From Bacteroidota bacterium (GTDB lineage: Bacteria > Bacteroidota > Bacteroidia > NS11-12g > UBA955), in NCBI GenBank assembly GCA_008081305.1, contig VMCP01000240.1, positions 1 through 6,615 of the forward strand: a stretch of DNA of 6,615 nucleotides, written 5' to 3'. Made by a program: the position numbers and the translations under genes. The notes beneath the pieces are model-generated. The model saw only the letters and a list, made by a program, of their open reading frames with translations, did no database searches and was not told the DNA's origin. Below, one piece after another: positions 1 through 6,426 of the stretch (its first letter is position 1; each line of letters begins with the position of its first letter).

Positions 1-22
1 TTTTATGTCTTAACCTGTTAGC

Positions 23-118
23 TTATTCGTTCATCCAGATAACCTTATTTTTAAACGTTTGACCTGTTTCCGAAATCATATGTAAATATCACAGAGCGAG
101 GCTTCCGTTAATGAATAT
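23..118 (-). pseudogene. Possible remnant of a T9SS type A C-terminal sorting domain
   Basis: Reading the minus strand just after the phosphatase stop, the frame starting at 118 gives IFINGSLAL, then a TGA at 89-91, then YLHMISETGQTFKNKVIW and MNE before a TAA at 23-25. Sorting domains of the Por secretion tail family typically end in a pattern like L-x-x-G-x-Y-x-x-x-I-x-x-x-x-G-x-T-x-x-K-K-V-I. The segment matches this well on both sides of the TGA, which sits about where the conserved Gly would be. No start, no upstream cargo domain and no ribosome site are visible, so this is best read as the decayed 3' end of a former secreted-protein gene. It is in a different frame from the phosphatase end and is not its continuation. 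Chance resemblance cannot be excluded for so short a segment. Confidence 0.35.
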
Positions 119-119
119 C

Positions 120-1421
120 TTACTTTTTTAACTCTTGTGTCCAGATGATTTTGCCTGTTTTATCTTTGATTTTGACAGCAACTAAACGATTTTTTCTTGG
201 ACCAGACACGGTTATTTGGGCGTAATTTTGTTTTCCAACATACGTTTCAGGAACCCGAAGTCCATTGATTTCATCACTCATGTGAGCGCCACTTGTCAAC
301 GGTGATACGGTGATATCCCAAATAGTGGGCTTTCCCTCTGAGGATAATTTACTGAGTTCCGTATGATGGCGATCGCCATCGATAAAGATCACACCTTCAA
401 TGTTTTCTGCATATATGAAATCAATGATATCTTGCCTTTCTTTATCGAAACCATAATTGGTATACGATTCATATACGCCCGCATCGTTTAAGAATTGACC
501 ACCCATGGCAACGAATTTATAAGGTGCTTGAGATGAGGCTAAGGCATTTTTTAACCATTTCAATTGTTCTTTTCCAAGGATGCTACGTTCGCCGGTTTTT
601 CTTTCGTTTACACTGCGGTTGTAACGATTATCTAGTAAAAAGAAGTCGATATCATTCCAAGTAAACATGCTGGAAATACCTGGAACCCCAGCAATCCCAT
701 AACTTGGATTAGCCCAGAACAAACTGAATATCTCCTTTGAGGTTTCTTTATTCCAAAAAGAAAGGTCGCTGTTGTTTGGTCCATAATCATGGTCGTCCCA
801 AATAGCGTAATGATGCATTTTTGCCAAAAAGGGCTGAAGGTCTTTTTCACTTCGCGTTTGTGTATTTCGGTATAACATACCGGAGCGCGTATTCCAGTCC
901 ACTTCTCGGTAATAGGTATTATCACCTAACCACAACATAAATTCGGCATCTTCGGAACTCATATTTTTGAAGATGTCCGTAGATTGACCGTAAGGTTTTC
1001 CAGGTCGATCCGTTAATGAATCATTAATATAAACACAACTTCCAGCCAGAAAAGAAAACGCTGGTGGATCCTTTCTATACTGCCAATGTTCTTGTGTTTT
1101 GAAAGTTAGGGGATAGGGTATATCTAACCAGTCACCTTTTACAGCAATTTTGTATTCGTAAGCGGTAGATGGTTTTACCTCATCGGCTATTAAAGTAGCA
1201 GTGTAGCCATCTATCTTTTGTGTGGTTACTGAAGCGGTGTAGTGTTTTTCTGTGGGGTTACTTTTTGGGTAATACTCTATCTGTACTTCAGCAGGACCAT
1301 CGGTTTGCAGCCAAATGGCAACTTCTTGAAAATCTGCGTAGCCCAGCATTGGCCCGGATTGGAGCTGAGCTTGTAAAATTGAAACACATCCGAGTAGGAT
1401 GGTAAATAAAAGCTGTTTCAT
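120..1421 (-). CDS. Secreted PhoD-like metallophosphatase (alkaline phosphatase D family)
   Basis: The 433-residue product hydrolyses phosphate mono- or diesters outside the cytoplasm, by family knowledge. Residues 1-18 are a Sec signal peptide (MKQLLF..., cleavage near QA-Q); there is no twin-arginine motif, unlike classical Bacillus PhoD. Residues about 20-110 look like the N-terminal beta-sandwich of PhoD proteins. The metallophosphatase core follows with visible motifs: AGSC (126-129), WLGDN (164-168), WDDHDYGPNN (208-217), LLDNRYNR (262-269), a GGQ element (307-309) and DGDRHH (348-353). The Asp, Asn and His residues of these motifs are the expected metal and substrate ligands, so it should be active. 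No lipobox or C-terminal sorting domain is seen, so a periplasmic or released location is likely. It begins at the only sensible ATG, 51 bp after the propeller gene, and has no Shine-Dalgarno. It is probably co-transcribed with that gene. The substrate cannot be told; phospholipase D or phosphodiesterase activity is possible. Confidence 0.9.
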   Translation of the reverse strand: MKQLLFTILLGCVSILQAQLQSGPMLGYADFQEVAIWLQTDGPAEVQIEYYPKSNPTEKHYTASVTTQKIDGYTATLIADEVKPSTAYEYKIAVKGDWLDIPYPLTFKTQEHWQYRKDPPAFSFLAGSCVYINDSLTDRPGKPYGQSTDIFKNMSSEDAEFMLWLGDNTYYREVDWNTRSGMLYRNTQTRSEKDLQPFLAKMHHYAIWDDHDYGPNNSDLSFWNKETSKEIFSLFWANPSYGIAGVPGISSMFTWNDIDFFLLDNRYNRSVNERKTGERSILGKEQLKWLKNALASSQAPYKFVAMGGQFLNDAGVYESYTNYGFDKERQDIIDFIYAENIEGVIFIDGDRHHTELSKLSSEGKPTIWDITVSPLTSGAHMSDEINGLRVPETYVGKQNYAQITVSGPRKNRLVAVKIKDKTGKIIWTQELKK

Positions 1422-1472
1422 TTGGGTAAGTTAGTGGTTTATTTTTTTAAAGCTTTAACGTATTGCTATCAT

Positions 1473-4400
1473 CTATTTTATTGGCTTAATCCAGTTGATT
1501 TCCAACGCGTTGTTTCTGAGTTCATCTATGAACGGTTGGTAATCATTTTTGAGGAAATCTTCCAAATTTGTAGCTATTAATTCACTGGATTTTTTCGCAT
1601 TTTTAATGGCATTAGATACATTTTCACCCGGGTTTTCGGATGATCGGAGTAAAGACCAGGCGTTTTGCAACTCATCATTGAGCCTGACCGTTGCTTCTTC
1701 ATAGTAGCGATATCCTTTTGGTAACATGAAGCGCAATTTGAAACTATCGATGGTCTGAATCATGGGTTTACTTCGGTTAATGGTTTCCTCTTTAATTCCA
1801 TCGGTAGCGTAGTTTAATCCAGTAAGTGCTTTGAGGTTGAGTTCACAGGTTTTTAAGGTTTCAAAATTTTGGTAGGCCTGATCAATGATTTTGGTTAATT
1901 TATTGAATGCCTCCAGCTTTTTCAAGTGGCTTTTCTGATCCCATTTCCTCAAAGGACCAGGCAATACCTCACACCAAATGCTATCTAGAAATAGTAAGGT
2001 GTCTCCTTCATTGCGAAGAATGATTTTATATTTCGCTGGTGCTACAGATACACCACTAGGTAGGGTGGAGTCGATTTTTGTGTTATGCGTTGGAAAACGC
2101 TCACCATCCATACACATGTTCCAATAAACCCGATGTAATCGGCTGCTATCTACAGAGAAATGTTGTTTACGGATTCTTGCTCCTTGGGTATCGTAAACCT
2201 CCAACACGCATTTTTCCTTTTTCTTTTCTGAGGATAACCAAAAGTTAATGGCAACTTGACTGTTTTTATTTGGGGCCGTAAAAACACCTGAGGTATTGTA
2301 GTGACCTCCTTTATTTCCAATATAATCAACCAATAAACCAGCTTTGGTATGGTCAATATGAATGATTTTAGTCGGGTTTTTATTCTGAGCGATAGATTCC
2401 AAAACACCTAAGTCATCGATGACCCAAACTCCTCTACCAAACGTGCCAATGATGAGGTCATTTTCTCTCGATTGTATTTTAAGATCTGAAACCGGTACTG
2501 CAGGGAAACCTTCTTCCCATCGACGCCATGTTTTTCCTTTGTTTAAGCTAAGCCATAGGCCTCGATCCGTACCCATGAATATTAAATTTGGAGTATTCGG
2601 GTGGGGCAACACACACCGTACGTAACCCATCTCCTTTTCAATCTTCTCCTCTTTTTCCAGGTCATTCCAACTTTTAGTATTTTGTATTTTTCCATTGGCT
2701 TCAACTCGGTTGTGGTTGACTATTCGCTTCCAGTTTTTTCCGTGATTTCCACTGTAAAACACGTACGATTCCCAATCGTTTTGACGGTAATTATTGGCCA
2801 CAACCCAAATTTCATTTCCATTGGGTGAAACATGGATATACGGAATCCAAGCATTTTGGGGAAGTTCTTTGATATTGCTGGCTTCATTCAACCAAGATTT
2901 TCCGCCATCTAAGGTGTGTTGAATATTCCCATCATCGGTTCCAACCCAAATTTCATTCTTGATTTCTTTAGGCACGGCAATGGATAGAATACTGCAATAG
3001 TTTTCGGCGCCCGTGGCATCGACGGTTAGACCTCCACTTTCAGATTGTTTTAATTTTGAGCTGTCGTTTGTGGTCAAGTCTGGGCTTAATATGCGCCATG
3101 TTTTACCCTTATCCGAACTATGATGCAAGTATTGACTTCCAAAATAAATGCCGCTAGGATTGTGTGGGTCTACCAACATGCCTGCATTCCAATTGAAACG
3201 CAAGGGTTTACCGCTTGGGTGTTGAGGTCGTATGGGTTGTGAAACATGAGTAGCGGTATTGATATGATATACATTTCCACCTTGCCACATAGCATAAACT
3301 TCTTTGCTATTATCTGGAAGCGGAGCGACATCAAAACCATCACCAAAAAGGACCTCTTGCCATTCATGATTTTTAATGGGTCCTCGATTGAAATGATACC
3401 CAGGACCTATCCAACTTCCATTATCCTGAAGTCCACCATACACGTTGTAGGGTGTTTCATTGTCGACATCGATGTGATAAAACTGTCCGATGGGAATATT
3501 TTCAGCAAAGCGCCATGTTTTACCTCCATCGTATGAAATATTTAAACCTCCGTCGTTACCATTAATGATATAATCTGGATCATCAGGATGAATCAAAAAA
3601 GCATGGTGATCAGGATGAATACTACCCCAATCGGCTAGTATTTTCCAATGCTCACCAGCATCTTTAGAATAGCTAACTTGAGACCAAATACTAAATACAC
3701 GGTCCTCAATCAAAGGGTGCGCATAGATGTCGTGATAATAGAAAGGGCGGTTTCCAGCATTGGCCTCGGAACTGATTTTTTTCCAATTTTTACCACCGTC
3801 TTCACTGCGATAAAACCCGCTGCTTTTAGACTCAATGATGGCGTATACACGATTGGGATTAATTTCTGGAATGGCCAACCCGATGCGGCCTAATTCACCT
3901 GTAGGTATGCCATTTTTCTCGGTTAGTTTATCCCAATGATTTCCGCCGTCATAAGTTACGTATAAACCACTCCCTGGTCCTCCACTGCGAAAGGTCCATG
4001 GTTTTCTTTCATGATCGTAGAGTGCCGCAAATAGTTTGTTGGGGTTTATCGGGTCCATGATCAAATCAGCACAGCCGCTATTTTGATTCGTGTATAGTAT
4101 GCGTTCCCATGATTTCCCCCCGTCGTTACTTCTGTAAACACCTCTGTTAGTGCTTTTCCCCCAAATACTCCCGAAGGCGCCAACAAAGATTTCGTTGCTA
4201 TTTTGTGGGTTTATCACAATTCGATGGATGTTTCTTGTTGCCTGCAGCCCCATGCATTTCCAAGTTTTTCCGCCATCTAGACTTTTGTAAATTCCTTTAC
4301 CGCTATTATGGCTGTTTCTAGGGTTCCCTTCTCCAGTTCCCGCCCAAATAATATCGGGGTTATTCGGATCAACCGCTAATGCGCCAATACTCTGAACGTT

Positions 4401-4688
4401 TTGCTTATCGAATATGGGTTTCCAAGATGATCCACCGTTTACGGACTTCCATACACCACCACTCGCAGCACCTACGTAAATGGTATTTCGGTTCATTTTT
4501 CCTTTTGGACTTTTAAGAGGAACCGCAATGCTAGTTATTCTACCACTCATGGCTCCGGGTCCAAGGTTTCTTTTAGGGGTTTTGGTTAAAACATCTTTAA
4601 GCGGATCTTTATAATTGATTTGAGCATTTATACTTTGAGAGCATAAACCCAGGATAATTATGAGAAATGTGTAGCGGCGGAAATTCAT
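1473..4688 (-). CDS. Large secreted Asp-box (BNR/sortilin-like) beta-propeller protein
   Basis: This 1071-residue exported protein belongs to a family common in Bacteroidota and annotated variously as glycosyl hydrolase, VPS10/sortilin-like or BNR-repeat protein. A signal peptide covers about residues 1-22 (MNFRRYTFLIII..., cleavage near NA-Q). Eleven Asp boxes of the form S-x-D-G-G-x-x-W, some degenerate, start near residues 82, 136, 187, 245, 295, 341, 385, 524, 592, 646 and 714, consistent with two beta-propellers in tandem as in GH74 enzymes. Residues about 815-910 resemble an Ig/FlgD-like beta domain, and the last 150 or so residues are Lys- and Glu-rich and probably helical. No T9SS sorting tail is seen. 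Catalytic residues cannot be assigned, so binding to protein or polysaccharide is as likely as hydrolysis. The ATG at 4688 is preferred over an in-frame TTG at 4697, because that TTG is the end of a promoter-like TAAATTTG box. The gene follows the transporter by 24 bp. Confidence 0.85.
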   Translation of the reverse strand: MNFRRYTFLIIILGLCSQSINAQINYKDPLKDVLTKTPKRNLGPGAMSGRITSIAVPLKSPKGKMNRNTIYVGAASGGVWKSVNGGSSWKPIFDKQNVQSIGALAVDPNNPDIIWAGTGEGNPRNSHNSGKGIYKSLDGGKTWKCMGLQATRNIHRIVINPQNSNEIFVGAFGSIWGKSTNRGVYRSNDGGKSWERILYTNQNSGCADLIMDPINPNKLFAALYDHERKPWTFRSGGPGSGLYVTYDGGNHWDKLTEKNGIPTGELGRIGLAIPEINPNRVYAIIESKSSGFYRSEDGGKNWKKISSEANAGNRPFYYHDIYAHPLIEDRVFSIWSQVSYSKDAGEHWKILADWGSIHPDHHAFLIHPDDPDYIINGNDGGLNISYDGGKTWRFAENIPIGQFYHIDVDNETPYNVYGGLQDNGSWIGPGYHFNRGPIKNHEWQEVLFGDGFDVAPLPDNSKEVYAMWQGGNVYHINTATHVSQPIRPQHPSGKPLRFNWNAGMLVDPHNPSGIYFGSQYLHHSSDKGKTWRILSPDLTTNDSSKLKQSESGGLTVDATGAENYCSILSIAVPKEIKNEIWVGTDDGNIQHTLDGGKSWLNEASNIKELPQNAWIPYIHVSPNGNEIWVVANNYRQNDWESYVFYSGNHGKNWKRIVNHNRVEANGKIQNTKSWNDLEKEEKIEKEMGYVRCVLPHPNTPNLIFMGTDRGLWLSLNKGKTWRRWEEGFPAVPVSDLKIQSRENDLIIGTFGRGVWVIDDLGVLESIAQNKNPTKIIHIDHTKAGLLVDYIGNKGGHYNTSGVFTAPNKNSQVAINFWLSSEKKKEKCVLEVYDTQGARIRKQHFSVDSSRLHRVYWNMCMDGERFPTHNTKIDSTLPSGVSVAPAKYKIILRNEGDTLLFLDSIWCEVLPGPLRKWDQKSHLKKLEAFNKLTKIIDQAYQNFETLKTCELNLKALTGLNYATDGIKEETINRSKPMIQTIDSFKLRFMLPKGYRYYEEATVRLNDELQNAWSLLRSSENPGENVSNAIKNAKKSSELIATNLEDFLKNDYQPFIDELRNNALEINWIKPIK

Positions 4689-4694
4689 GTTTTT

Positions 4695-4702
4695 CAAATT
4701 TA
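4695..4702 (-). promoter_or_regulatory. Bacteroidota -7 promoter element TAAATTTG before the propeller gene
   Basis: The minus strand reads TAAATTTG, a perfect match to the Bacteroidota consensus TAnnTTTG. It lies in the 24-bp gap between the transporter stop and the propeller ATG, with six bases between its last G and the ATG. No TTG is present at the expected -33 distance (19-21 bases upstream), where transporter codons lie, so promoter strength is doubtful. If used, transcription would start about three bases before the ATG. Confidence 0.4.
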
Positions 4703-4712
4703 GGAATCCTTT

Positions 4713-6122
4713 CTATTGAGAGTAAATCATCAGGAAATAAAAAGCTAACGAAATACCTGTGGAGGAGATTAGGTTCAAGATTATCCCATTTTTAACCATA
4801 TATCTAACCGAAATCTTTCCACTACCAAATACCAACGCATTGGGTGCGGTTGCTACAGGAAGCATGAACGCACAAGAGGCACTCAATGTGGCCGCTCCAA
4901 GTAAAAACAGTGCGGGAATATGGCAAATTTCAGAGATGGGAAGTAAGATGGGTAACATAACAGCGGTAGTGGCTAGGTTAGAGGTGATTTCAGTGGTAAA
5001 GTTGATCAAAAGAACGGTTGACATGATGACAAACAGCGGATTCCAATTTTGCGCGTATACTTCAATGATTGAACCCAACCATGAAGCCACTCCAGTTTGG
5101 TCAAAAGCCGAAGCGAGACTCAACCCTCCACCAAATAAGATAAGGGTCCCCCATGGTAGTTTTTGAGTATCTGACCAGGATAAAATGGGTGCCGCTTTGT
5201 TTTTATCGTAGGGAATAATCAATAACGATAATCCCCCAATAAGCGCAATATGCGTATCATTTAGTTGGGGTATAAAGACATTCAATAAGGGTACACGAAG
5301 GATCCACGAAAAAGCTGTTATTATAAAAATCAGAAGCACTGTTTTTTCAGATCTCGTGATCGTAGAATTTTGTTTTAGATCCTTGACTTTTAATGAGATG
5401 CCGTTCGTTGAAAACGGTCTTTTTAAAATCCACCAAGTAATAAATAACAAAAACACAGATACGGGTAAGGCTATACTCATCCATTTGATAAAGGAAATTG
5501 GTTCATTGACCTGTTGTTCCAATACTCCAGAGAAAACCAAATTTGGAGGTGTACCAATCAAGGTAGCCATACCACCAATTGAGGCGGAATATGCAATACC
5601 TAACAATAAGGCAGGTCCAATTTGTGGATTATCTTTTTCAATTGTTCGGATAACGGCCAGTGCCATCGGTAGCATCATTACTACAGTAGCGGTGTTGCTC
5701 ATCCACATAGAGAGCAAGGCAGTACTCAACATAAACCCAAATAATAGTTGATGTGGTCTAGTGCCAACGGTTTGAATGATAAGGTGAGCCATTCGCTTAT
5801 GAAGGCCGGTTTTTTCTATTCCAAGGGCAAGAATGTAAGCACCTAAAAATAAAAATATTAAGGGGTGAGCATATGGAGCAGCAACGGCCTTCATCGGCAT
5901 CTTTGCAAAAAGAGTGAACAGTATAATGGGTAACAAAGCGGTTACTTCCATAGCAACGGTCTCTGTCACCCACCAAAATGCCATCCAAGCGGCGATGGAC
6001 AATACCGACTGTCCTTCTGGACTTAAACCGGTGTTCTGTGTTAAATAAAAGATGATGTATGCGATTAACGGGCCTCCAGATAATTTCAGTGCATTTAAAA
6101 ATTGACCTTGAAAATTCCGCAT
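4713..6122 (-). CDS. DASS/SLC13-family sodium-coupled anion symporter
   Basis: This 469-residue inner-membrane protein imports anions such as C4-dicarboxylates, citrate or sulfate, driven by sodium in known family members. Length and the repeated hydrophobic segments (roughly 11-12 helices or re-entrant hairpins) match the divalent anion:sodium symporter fold. Family marks include the first SNT motif in WMSNTATVVM (near 140-149), the IGTPPN element (189-194), the second substrate and sodium site TSNLATT (380-386), and the C-terminal signature PVATAPN...VFGSGKI (422-437). The second site reads SNL rather than SNT, a variation whose effect on ion or substrate choice is unknown. The ATG at 6122 is preferred; an in-frame TTG at 6128 would add two residues but is part of a TATATTTG promoter-like box. 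It heads the minus-strand cluster and is divergent from the small gene at 6235. The exact substrate cannot be deduced. Confidence 0.9.
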   Translation of the reverse strand: MRNFQGQFLNALKLSGGPLIAYIIFYLTQNTGLSPEGQSVLSIAAWMAFWWVTETVAMEVTALLPIILFTLFAKMPMKAVAAPYAHPLIFLFLGAYILALGIEKTGLHKRMAHLIIQTVGTRPHQLLFGFMLSTALLSMWMSNTATVVMMLPMALAVIRTIEKDNPQIGPALLLGIAYSASIGGMATLIGTPPNLVFSGVLEQQVNEPISFIKWMSIALPVSVFLLFITWWILKRPFSTNGISLKVKDLKQNSTITRSEKTVLLIFIITAFSWILRVPLLNVFIPQLNDTHIALIGGLSLLIIPYDKNKAAPILSWSDTQKLPWGTLILFGGGLSLASAFDQTGVASWLGSIIEVYAQNWNPLFVIMSTVLLINFTTEITSNLATTAVMLPILLPISEICHIPALFLLGAATLSASCAFMLPVATAPNALVFGSGKISVRYMVKNGIILNLISSTGISLAFYFLMIYSQ

Positions 6123-6125
6123 TTC

Positions 6126-6133
6126 CAAATATA
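6126..6133 (-). promoter_or_regulatory. Bacteroidota -7 promoter element TATATTTG before the transporter gene
   Basis: The minus strand reads TATATTTG, a perfect TAnnTTTG match, ending three bases before the transporter ATG. In Bacteroidota this element is centred about seven bases upstream of the transcript start, which would place the start at or next to the A of the ATG and give a leaderless mRNA. No TTG lies 19-21 bases further upstream. It is the only clear promoter-like signal for the minus-strand cluster in the divergent intergenic region. Confidence 0.5.
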
Positions 6134-6173
6134 GGATTATTGGCTATGGCTGTGGAATGGGTGGTGGCAAAAA

Positions 6174-6204
6174 TTGGTATTTATCTCCTAAATCATTAAA
6201 TTGA
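6174..6204 (+). promoter_or_regulatory. Weak candidate promoter for the small basic protein gene
   Basis: A TTG at 6174-6176 is followed after 20 bases by TAAATTGA at 6197-6204, which keeps four of the six fixed bases of TAnnTTTG at the right -33/-7 spacing. The predicted start near 6208 would leave a leader of about 25 bases that is A-rich just before the ATG, as is common for Flavobacteriia genes. The rest of the 112-bp divergent region shows no other recognisable site. Confidence 0.25.
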
Positions 6205-6234
6205 GGGTGAAGTTTAACCATAAAAACCAAGGCT

Positions 6235-6417
6235 ATGAGTAAGAAAAAAGAAGATATTGGTAAACTATACCACAAACTGCATCAACTGCAAAAGAGAATG
6301 ACTCGTATGGAAGAAAATGCTGGTCATTCTGACGAAAAACAACAAATTCGTCAAACTAGAATTAATGAATTATTGACTGCTATTAAGGGTAGCGGTCGTA
6401 AAAAGAAACGAGCATAA
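6235..6417 (+). CDS. Small basic helical protein of unknown function
   Basis: The gene encodes 60 residues starting MSKKKEDIGKLYHKL and ending GSGRKKKRA. I do not recognise the family. Both ends are strongly basic (SKKKE and GRKKKR). The middle is free of Pro, rich in Lys, Arg, Gln and Glu, and has hydrophobic residues spaced as in an amphipathic helix or short coiled coil (Leu11, Leu15, Leu18, Met22, Met25 and later Ile44, Leu46, Leu47). There is no signal peptide or membrane segment, so it is cytoplasmic. Binding to nucleic acid or ribosomes is possible from charge alone but is not shown. The start is the first ATG in frame; AAGG two bases before it is too close to be a good Shine-Dalgarno. 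Codon use looks normal and the reading frame ends cleanly, so it is probably a real gene. It diverges from the transporter and is followed after 9 bp by a secreted-protein gene. Confidence 0.65.
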   Translation: MSKKKEDIGKLYHKLHQLQKRMTRMEENAGHSDEKQQIRQTRINELLTAIKGSGRKKKRA

Positions 6418-6422
6418 CTTTG
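6415..6422 (+). promoter_or_regulatory. Bacteroidota -7 promoter element TAACTTTG overlapping the small gene's stop
   Basis: TAACTTTG matches TAnnTTTG exactly. Its first three bases are the TAA stop of the 60-residue gene, and its G is four bases before the ATG at 6427. Transcription from it would start at or next to that ATG. No TTG is found 19-21 bases upstream. The stop codon supplies the TA by default, which raises the chance of coincidence here. Confidence 0.35.
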
Positions 6423-6426
6423 TCGT

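Noticed and set aside
45..69. AT-rich stretch with the palindrome AAACGTTT downstream of the phosphatase gene
   Set aside because: The stem is weak and no T tract follows in the minus-strand direction, so it is not a supported terminator for the phosphatase gene.
1426..1433. TAACTTAC on the minus strand, four bases before the phosphatase ATG
   Set aside because: It sits where the other genes have TAnnTTTG but matches only four of six fixed bases, so I do not call a promoter.
1447..1458. Palindrome TTAAAGCTTTAA between the propeller and phosphatase genes
   Set aside because: AT-rich with no loop, and on the transcribed minus strand it is followed by A rather than T, so it is not an intrinsic terminator. 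A regulator site cannot be supported from one copy.
2521..3524. Short near-identical DNA repeats such as GCGCCATGTTTTACC at 3093-3107 and 3510-3524
   Set aside because: They encode the conserved G-K-T-W-R part of the Asp boxes and are explained by protein repeats, not by a mobile element or CRISPR.
4759..5166. Plus-strand open frame of 135 codons opposite the transporter gene
   Set aside because: It is antisense to conserved transporter motifs, has no recognisable domain or start signal, and is the expected shadow of a hydrophobic gene.
5356..5751. Plus-strand open frame of 131 codons opposite the transporter gene
   Set aside because: Same reasoning: it is antisense to the SNT and GTPPN regions and its composition is that of a complement shadow.
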